Assembly: GCA_900545745.1 (NCBI GenBank)
Contig: URAD01000038.1
Location: forward strand, 1 to 10,641
DNA: 10,641 nt
Direction of reading: 5' to 3'
Source: an uncultured Collinsella sp.
GTDB lineage: Bacteria; Actinomycetota; Coriobacteriia; Coriobacteriales; Coriobacteriaceae
The first letter of the stretch is position 1; every line of letters starts with the position of its first letter. The position numbers and the translations under genes are program-made. Of the stretch, positions 6,766 to 10,641 are shown one piece after another. A model generated the notes under the pieces. That model saw only the letters and a list, made by a program, of their open reading frames with translations, was not told the origin of the DNA and did no database searches.

Positions 6766-7677
6766 TTAGGCGAGGGGTATGGATTCCCATTCTCCGGTGG
6801 GGTGGGGGATGTCGAAGGTTCGATAACCACAGTCGTAGGCGTGGGCCTGAGCCTCGCGGATGTTCCAGCAAATATCACAGGCGCGGTGCGCGTCCGAGCC
6901 AAAAGTAATCGGCACCTCGGCATGGGCAAAGCGACGCAACAGCCCGGTCGCGGGGTAGTAATCGTCGAGCCCCTTGCGCGGCGCAGCCGTCGAGACCTCA
7001 ACGCGGCGACCCGTATCGTGGGCGCATTCGGCCATCTGCTCCCAAAACGGCGCCGGGTCAAAATCGGGCGCAAAGCCCTCCTTCGAAAAGCGCATGACCA
7101 GGTCGGGATGGGCCATCACGTCAAAGTTGAGTGAGCTTTCGCAAGCGCGGCACCAGTCGTCGACGTAGCGCTCCCACACGCCGCGTACCCCCAGGTTTTC
7201 CCAAACGTGCAGGTTGGTGTCGTCGTCGATCCAACCGCAAAGGGAATCGGGTGTATCGGGGCGAGCGACGTTTTCCGTTCCCGCCGTACCCGCGGCACCG
7301 GCCATGATATCGCCGGGGTCGCCAATCCAGTGCACGCTGCCCAAGCGCACTATGGCACCCGCGGACCAGCGCTCAACCAAAGGCTCGCAGCCCTCGTACC
7401 AATCGCATTCAAAGCCATAGATAAGCTCGAGCTCCGGCGCAATCTGCGCGGCGAGTTTGCGGGCGTCCTCAAAGGCCAGACGATGTGCCGGCAAGTCGCC
7501 CTCGACGACCTGCACCTCGCAGTTGGCGTCCATGCTGGCGGGCAGGGTGAGGTGGTCGGTCGAGACCATAACGCGGCAGCCGGCCGCAGCAGCGGCGCGA
7601 ACGTTGTCCTCAAACGAGGCGTGCCCGTCCGAAAACGAGGTGTGAGTATGGCAATCGACCAGCGGGCAAGCAGGCAT
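6766..7677 (-). CDS. PHP-family histidinol-phosphatase (probable)
   Basis: The 303-residue product is a PHP metal-dependent phosphoesterase resembling HisK/HisJ histidinol phosphatases. Visible metal motifs are VDCHTHTSFSDGH (7-19; H10 and H12), STDH (39-42), the GFECDWYEG stretch with E90, LGSVHWIGD with H116, DVMAHPDLVMRF with H190, and TFGSDAHRACD (258-268) with D262 and H264. The region VEVSTAAPRK (226-235) corresponds to the EINTAGxRK substrate segment of HisK, with Asn replaced by Ser. Residues 124-160 form an extra, poorly conserved-looking loop. It would dephosphorylate histidinol phosphate, the one step not covered by the monofunctional HisB and its neighbours. AAAGGAG precedes the ATG. 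Its location beside the his operon supports the role; another phosphoester substrate cannot be excluded. Confidence 0.88.
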   Translation of the reverse strand: MPACPLVDCHTHTSFSDGHASFEDNVRAAAAAGCRVMVSTDHLTLPASMDANCEVQVVEGDLPAHRLAFEDARKLAAQIAPELELIYGFECDWYEGCEPLVERWSAGAIVRLGSVHWIGDPGDIMAGAAGTAGTENVARPDTPDSLCGWIDDDTNLHVWENLGVRGVWERYVDDWCRACESSLNFDVMAHPDLVMRFSKEGFAPDFDPAPFWEQMAECAHDTGRRVEVSTAAPRKGLDDYYPATGLLRRFAHAEVPITFGSDAHRACDICWNIREAQAHAYDCGYRTFDIPHPTGEWESIPLA

Positions 7678-7682
7678 GGCGG

Positions 7683-7689
7683 CTCCTTT
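7683..7689 (-). promoter_or_regulatory. Shine-Dalgarno site of the PHP gene
   Basis: On the minus strand AAAGGAG ends 5 nt before the ATG at 7677 and supports this start. Further upstream on the same strand, TACAAT (plus-strand 7710-7715) resembles a -10 element and would give a leader of about 25 nt. I find no good -35 partner. The surrounding CCATTGTAATGG (7708-7719) is a small dyad. Confidence 0.6.
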
Positions 7690-7793
7690 GCGTCAAGCGA
7701 ATCCGCTCCATTGTAATGGTGCAACTCTCAACACGCCGGGCACGCCGGAGCTCGAAATCGATTGGAAAGGCTGCGCGGTGCGGCCCCGCTCCA

Positions 7794-7858
7794 AAACATG
7801 TACGTCAGCCTCCAAAACCGACAAAAAATGACATGTTTGGAGGCTGATGTACATGTTT
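7794..7858. repeat. Long inverted repeat with ACATGT palindromes
   Basis: The arm at 7794-7816 pairs with the arm at 7836-7858 over all 23 positions, with a single G-U pair (7804 with 7848), around a 19-nt loop containing an A-run. Allowing one bulged A, the stem extends to CCAA (7791-7794) with TTGG (7857-7860). The palindrome ACATGT occurs three times (7796-7801, 7831-7836, 7851-7856), and ACATGTTTGG is directly repeated at 7831-7840 and 7851-7860, so the 5' arm has two possible partners. The element is much richer in A+T than its surroundings. No T-run follows the stem on either strand, so it is not an ordinary terminator. Possible identities are a dispersed palindromic element, a small non-autonomous mobile element or a large operator. 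Confidence 0.8.
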
Positions 7859-7946
7859 GGTTAGGAGCGAGGGCGGCGACGGACGAAAGTCGCGCCTGTG
7901 CCACGTCCGATGTGCTAGCGTTTGGGTGAATAAAACGAGCCCGCGC

Positions 7947-7954
7947 GGAAAGGA
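7947..7954 (+). promoter_or_regulatory. Shine-Dalgarno site fixing the LarC-domain gene start
   Basis: GGAAAGGA lies 10 nt before the ATG at 7965. It supports that ATG over the in-frame GTG or TTG codons further upstream, whose translation does not look like protein. Confidence 0.65.
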
Positions 7955-7964
7955 TTCGGACCGT

Positions 7965-8450
7965 ATGCAACGTGGAAGTACATCTCCGCTGTCCCGCGAG
8001 ACCGATGCACCCGAAACCATCGTCAAGCTGGAGTGTGACATCGACGATGCGTCGCCCGAGGTACTCGCCTATGCCGCCGACCGCCTGCGCGAGGCGGGCG
8101 CCCGCGAGGTGCACTGGCTGCCTCTTTACTGCAAAAAAGGTCGTCCCGGCTGGCAGCTGCAGGTAATCTGCGCCCGCGAGGACATTGACCGTCTGCAGAC
8201 GATCATCTTTTTGGAAACCACGACCAACGGCATTCGCCGCCAGGTCATGGAGCGCGTCTGTCTGCCGCGCCGCTTTGAACAAGTGGCGACGCCATGGGGC
8301 GAGGTATCCGTTAAAGTGGCCACTCTGCCCGACGGCAGTGAGCGCGCGGCGCCCGAGTACGAGGACTGCGCCCGTCTTGCCCGCGAGCACGACGTGCCAC
8401 TCCAGCGCGTGATGCAGGCGGCACAAGCCGCGGCGCTGCGATTTGAGTAA
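7965..8450 (+). CDS. Standalone LarC C-terminal-domain protein (nickel insertion, LarC2-like)
   Basis: The 161-residue product matches only the C-terminal part of LarC, the CTP-dependent nickel-inserting enzyme that finishes the nickel-pincer nucleotide cofactor of lactate racemase and related LarA enzymes. Visible family segments are KLECDIDDASPE (21-32; ETNIDD-type motif), LPLYCKKGRPGWQLQVIC (52-69), IIFLETTTNGIRR (80-92), ATPWGEVSVKVA (108-119) and APEYEDCARLAREH (129-142). In Lactiplantibacillus plantarum the two halves, LarC1 and LarC2, are joined by a programmed frameshift, and elsewhere they are one protein of about 400 residues. Here no LarC1 sequence precedes it: the open frame upstream is only 36 codons long and unrelated. 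It may work with a LarC1 encoded elsewhere or have its own role. The first 17 residues look unstructured. yfcE follows after 55 nt. Confidence 0.85.
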   Translation: MQRGSTSPLSRETDAPETIVKLECDIDDASPEVLAYAADRLREAGAREVHWLPLYCKKGRPGWQLQVICAREDIDRLQTIIFLETTTNGIRRQVMERVCLPRRFEQVATPWGEVSVKVATLPDGSERAAPEYEDCARLAREHDVPLQRVMQAAQAAALRFE

Positions 8451-8493
8451 CGCGGCCGGTGGCACGCCACGCCCAGCCCCATCAACCCCACCC

Positions 8494-8500
8494 GAAAGGA
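8494..8500 (+). promoter_or_regulatory. Shine-Dalgarno site fixing the YfcE-like start
   Basis: GAAAGGA lies 5 nt before the ATG at 8506. The in-frame ATG at 8443 would overlap the LarC-domain gene and add 21 Pro/Thr-rich residues ahead of the first beta strand, so 8506 is preferred. Confidence 0.75.
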
Positions 8501-8505
8501 CCACC

Positions 8506-9054
8506 ATGAAATACCTCATCGCTTCCGACATTCACGGCTCGGCATATTGGACCGAACGCCTGGTCGCCGCCATCGAGTCCGAGCAGCCCGACCGCATCGT
8601 GCTGCTGGGCGACCTGCTCTACCACGGCCCGCGCAACGACCTGCCGCGCGACTACGCCCCCAAGCGTGTGATTCCGCTGCTCAACGCCCTGGCCGACCGC
8701 ATCATCGCGGTGCGCGGCAACTGCGACGCCGAGGTCGACCAGATGGTGCTCGACTTCCCTGTCATGGCCGACTACGCCACCCTGTTTGACGAGACCGGCC
8801 GCGAACTGTTCCTGACGCACGGCCACGTCTTTGGCGCCGGCATGCATAACAGCGTCGACCACGCGCCCGCGCTGCCCGAGGGCTCCGCGCTCGTCTACGG
8901 CCACACGCACATCAAGGTTAACGAGGCGAGCGAGGCGCACCCGGGCCTGTGGCTCTTCAATCCCGGCAGCGTGAGCATTCCCAAGGACGGTACGCACAGC
9001 TACGGCATCTACGAGGGCGGTGCGTTCCGTCACGTGATCCTGGAGGAGGAATAA
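8506..9054 (+). CDS. YfcE/MJ0936-family metallophosphoesterase
   Basis: The 182-residue product is a small calcineurin-like phosphodiesterase closest in layout to E. coli YfcE. The dimetal motifs are complete and in order: SDIHGS (7-12) with D8 and H10, LLGDLLYHGPRN (33-44) with D36, VRGNCDAEVD (69-78) with N72, LTHGH (103-107) with H105, and YGHTH (131-135) with H133 and H135. The NPGSVSIPKDG stretch (152-162) is the typical family ending. Members hydrolyse model phosphodiesters in vitro, but the physiological substrate is generally unknown. It lies between the LarC-domain gene and mazG; mazG starts 2 nt after its stop, so those two are very probably one transcript. Confidence 0.93.
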   Translation: MKYLIASDIHGSAYWTERLVAAIESEQPDRIVLLGDLLYHGPRNDLPRDYAPKRVIPLLNALADRIIAVRGNCDAEVDQMVLDFPVMADYATLFDETGRELFLTHGHVFGAGMHNSVDHAPALPEGSALVYGHTHIKVNEASEAHPGLWLFNPGSVSIPKDGTHSYGIYEGGAFRHVILEEE

Positions 9055-9056
9055 CC

Positions 9057-9917
9057 ATGGCGCAGCACATGGTTCAGCAAAATGCCGAGGGCTCGCGCGA
9101 TCTGTCCACGCTGGTCGACGCGTCGGCCGAGCTGCAGCATCTGGTGCAGACCATCTGGCGTCTGCGTCAGCCCGATGGCTGCCCGTGGGATCGCGAACAG
9201 ACGCATCAGAGCATCGGCAAGAACATGATCGAGGAAGCCTACGAGGCGCTCGATTGCATTGAGGCGGACGACGTGGCGCATCTGCGCGAGGAGCTCGGCG
9301 ACGTGCTCATGCAGGTCGTACTGCATGCGCAGATTGCGGCGGACGCCGGTGAGTTTACGCTGGCCGATGTGGCACGCGATATCGACGCCAAGCTCATCCG
9401 CCGCCACCCACATGTGTTTGGCGATGCGGATGCCGATAACTCCGACGAGGTGCTCAAGATCTGGGACGAGGTCAAGCTTGCCGAGAAGGCTGCCAAGGAC
9501 AAGGCCGTGGCAGCGGGCGAGGCTGCGCCCGAGGGCCTGCTCGACGGCGTGCCTACGCACCTGCCGGCGCTGATGCAGGCTCAGAAGGTGTCGCGCAAGG
9601 CGGCTGCCGTGGGCTTTGAGTGGGAGACGGTCCAGGACGTGTGGGACGAGGTTGCCGAGGAGCGTGCCGAGTTTGAGGCCGAGGCTCCCGGCTCGCCCGA
9701 GCGCGAGATGGAGTTTGGCGACCTGCTCTTTGCCCTGGTCAACGTTGCGCGCAAGGAGGGAATCGATGCCGAGAGCGCTCTGCGCGCCAGCACGGCAAAG
9801 TTCCGCCGTCGTTGGGCTGCGATGGAGCAGATGGCGGCCGACGCCCACGTGGATCTGGCTGAGCTTTCGACCCACGGTCTCAATGACCTGTGGGATGCCG
9901 CAAAGGCAGAGGAGTAA
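9057..9917 (+). CDS. mazG: Nucleoside triphosphate pyrophosphohydrolase, two-domain MazG
   Basis: MazG hydrolyses (d)NTPs to the monophosphate and pyrophosphate and is a house-cleaning enzyme against non-canonical nucleotides; in E. coli it also affects the stringent response. The 286-residue product has two all-alpha MazG domains. The N-terminal one carries DGCPWDREQTHQSI (40-53), EEAYEALDCIE (59-69), REELGDVL (77-84) and RRHPHVFGD (115-123). The second carries DEVAEERAEFEAE (197-209) and E219-x-x-D222 in MEFGDLLFALVN. It is a little longer than E. coli MazG (about 263) because of an N-terminal extension and an Ala/Lys-rich linker around 140-160. The ATG at 9057 follows GGAGGAGGA (9042-9050), which lies inside the yfcE end. 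A terminator follows the stop. Confidence 0.95.
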   Translation: MAQHMVQQNAEGSRDLSTLVDASAELQHLVQTIWRLRQPDGCPWDREQTHQSIGKNMIEEAYEALDCIEADDVAHLREELGDVLMQVVLHAQIAADAGEFTLADVARDIDAKLIRRHPHVFGDADADNSDEVLKIWDEVKLAEKAAKDKAVAAGEAAPEGLLDGVPTHLPALMQAQKVSRKAAAVGFEWETVQDVWDEVAEERAEFEAEAPGSPEREMEFGDLLFALVNVARKEGIDAESALRASTAKFRRRWAAMEQMAADAHVDLAELSTHGLNDLWDAAKAEE

Positions 9918-9921
9918 GACT

Positions 9922-9967
9922 GCGGGAACGACGAGCCGGCACGCCTCGTCGCTCCCGCTAAATTTTT
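9922..9967 (+). terminator. Intrinsic terminator after mazG
   Basis: The arm 9922-9935 (GCGGGAACGACGAG) pairs with 9945-9958 (CTCGTCGCTCCCGC) over 14 positions with one A-C mismatch and a 9-nt loop. TTTTT follows at 9963-9967 after a TAAA spacer of 4 nt. The spacer makes it slightly atypical, but its place between mazG and the eno promoter fits a real terminator that separates the two transcripts. Confidence 0.75.
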
Positions 9968-9978
9968 CGAAAAACAAG

Positions 9979-10033
9979 TGTATCCCTCGGCTAACTTAGG
10001 GCATAATGCAAAAAGTGCGACATGGCTAACTTA
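9979..10033 (+). promoter_or_regulatory. Probable eno promoter region with duplicated GGCTAACTTA element
   Basis: CATAAT at 10002-10007 is a good -10 candidate in an A+T-richer stretch. The hexamer 17 nt upstream (TGTATC, 9979-9984) is a poor -35. GGCTAACTTA occurs at 9989-9998, between the -35 and -10 positions, and again at 10024-10033, just after the likely start site. Each copy is followed by one base and then GG. The first copy contains the odd-centre palindrome CTAACTTAG. A leader of about 90 nt would follow, with a small hairpin GCACC (10041-10045) to GGTGC (10049-10053). This is a sequence-pattern inference only. Confidence 0.45.
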
Positions 10034-10106
10034 CGGAGGCGCACCGACGGTGCACGGTCAGCCGGTCGCTTGCAACCACTACGTTTCCAAGTGAGAGGGA
10101 GACAAC

Positions 10107-10641
10107 ATGAGCGATATTTTGGATGTCTACGGTCGCGAGGTGCTCGACAGCCGCGGCAACCCCACCGTCGAGGTCGAGGTCGTGCTCGAGGACGGCAGCT
10201 TCGGTCGCGCGATGGTGCCTTCGGGCGCTTCGACCGGCGCTTTCGAAGCTTGCGAGCTGCGCGACGGCGACAAGGGCCGCTATCTGGGCAAGGGTGTCTC
10301 GCAGGCCGTCGAGCACGTCAACAACGAGTGTGCCGACGCCGTCGTGGGCCTCGACGCCTTCGATCAGCGCGCCGTCGATGCCGCGCTAATCGCCGCGGAC
10401 GGTACCCCCAACAAGACCAAGCTCGGCGCCAACGCCATTCTGGGCGTGTCGCTGGCCGTTGCCCGCGCCGCTGCCGAGTCGGCGGGTCTTTCGCTGTACC
10501 AGTACCTGGGCGGCGTCAACGCTCACCTGCTGCCCACGCCCATGATGAACATCCTCAACGGCGGCGTGCATGCCGACAATAACGTCGACTTCCAGGAGTT
10601 CATGATCATGCCGGTGGGCGCCCCGAGCTTTGCCGAGGGCC
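10107..10641 (+). CDS. eno: Enolase (3' end missing)
   Basis: Enolase interconverts 2-phosphoglycerate and phosphoenolpyruvate in glycolysis and gluconeogenesis and needs magnesium. The window contains the first 178 residues of the usual roughly 430. They cover the N-terminal domain: VYGREVLDSRGNPTVEVEV (7-25), the mobile active-site loop VPSGASTG (37-44), KLGANAILGVSLAVARA (105-121), and the start of the barrel with LPTPMMNILNGGVHADNNVD (142-161) and FQEFMIMP (162-169). H155 is in the GGVHADNN motif and E164 in QEFM. The start ATG follows GAGGGAG (10095-10101) and gives the normal N terminus. It has its own leader and apparent promoter downstream of the mazG terminator, so it is a separate transcription unit. 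It runs off the right edge. Confidence 0.97.
   Translation, partial: MSDILDVYGREVLDSRGNPTVEVEVVLEDGSFGRAMVPSGASTGAFEACELRDGDKGRYLGKGVSQAVEHVNNECADAVVGLDAFDQRAVDAALIAADGTPNKTKLGANAILGVSLAVARAAAESAGLSLYQYLGGVNAHLLPTPMMNILNGGVHADNNVDFQEFMIMPVGAPSFAEG

Larger units (their letters stand above)
7678..7964. other. Divergent intergenic region between the PHP gene and the LarC-domain gene
   Basis: This 287-nt region must hold the promoters of two divergently transcribed genes. From left to right it contains the PHP Shine-Dalgarno site, a possible minus-strand -10 (7710-7715), a stretch without visible features (7720-7790), a large inverted repeat (7794-7858), and about 100 nt leading to the Shine-Dalgarno site of the LarC-domain gene. 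Within that last part TGCTAGCGT (7913-7921) loosely resembles an extended -10, but this is weak. The plus frame stays open back to 7857, but its translation is Arg/Ser-rich and unlike any LarC sequence, so I treat it as non-coding. Confidence 0.6.

Noticed and set aside
7857..7964. Upstream part of the LarC-domain frame as remnant LarC1 or a programmed frameshift site
   Set aside because: The 36 extra codons do not resemble LarC1, and I see no slippery site followed by LarC1 sequence in another frame.
9030..9977. Long minus-strand open frame (315 codons) opposite mazG
   Set aside because: The plus strand clearly encodes MazG; the antisense translation has no recognisable domain and would cross the terminator.
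10022..10582. Plus-strand open frame (186 codons) overlapping eno
   Set aside because: The translation is extremely Arg-rich and out of frame with the well-conserved enolase.
1..10641. CRISPR arrays, tRNA or rRNA genes, insertion sequences, phage genes, toxin-antitoxin pairs
   Set aside because: I looked for them on both strands by eye and saw none; nearly all sequence is explained by conserved metabolic genes.

Overview
The window is GC-rich, gene-dense bacterial DNA (I estimate well over 60% G+C) with strong Shine-Dalgarno sites. Its proteins and gene order suggest an actinobacterium of the class Coriobacteriia, possibly Collinsella. That placement is an impression from protein style and composition, not a database result.

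Bases 1-6763 hold a compact histidine operon on the plus strand: hisG (5' end missing, short form), hisD, hisC, hisB, hisH, hisA, hisF, hisI and hisE. Most junctions are tight: hisC starts 1 nt after hisD, hisB starts directly after the hisC stop, hisH and hisA overlap by ATGA, hisA and hisF are 3 nt apart, and hisF/hisI read TAAATG. Looser junctions are hisG-hisD (105 nt), hisB-hisH (79 nt, filled by a repeat able to form competing hairpins) and hisI-hisE (46 nt).

Bases 6766-7677 hold, on the minus strand and only 2 nt from the hisE stop, a PHP-family histidinol-phosphatase candidate. It would supply the step the monofunctional HisB cannot do. Together with the truncated hisG these genes account for every step from PRPP and ATP to histidine, apart from HisZ, which short-form HisG needs and which must lie outside the window.

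Bases 7678-7964 are a divergent intergenic region with an A+T-rich inverted repeat (two 23-nt arms) and repeated ACATGT palindromes. From 7965, on the plus strand, come a standalone LarC C-terminal-domain protein (nickel-pincer cofactor synthesis), a YfcE-like metallophosphoesterase and a two-domain MazG nucleotide pyrophosphohydrolase, ending at a probable intrinsic terminator (9922-9967). An apparent promoter region with a duplicated GGCTAACTTA element then leads into enolase (eno), which is cut by the right edge.

Most of the window is conserved metabolism. I see no phage, insertion sequence, CRISPR array, tRNA or rRNA, and no convincing new multi-gene system. The items most worth a second look are the two palindromic intergenic repeats, the LarC C-terminal domain without its N-terminal partner, and the repeat pair at the eno promoter.
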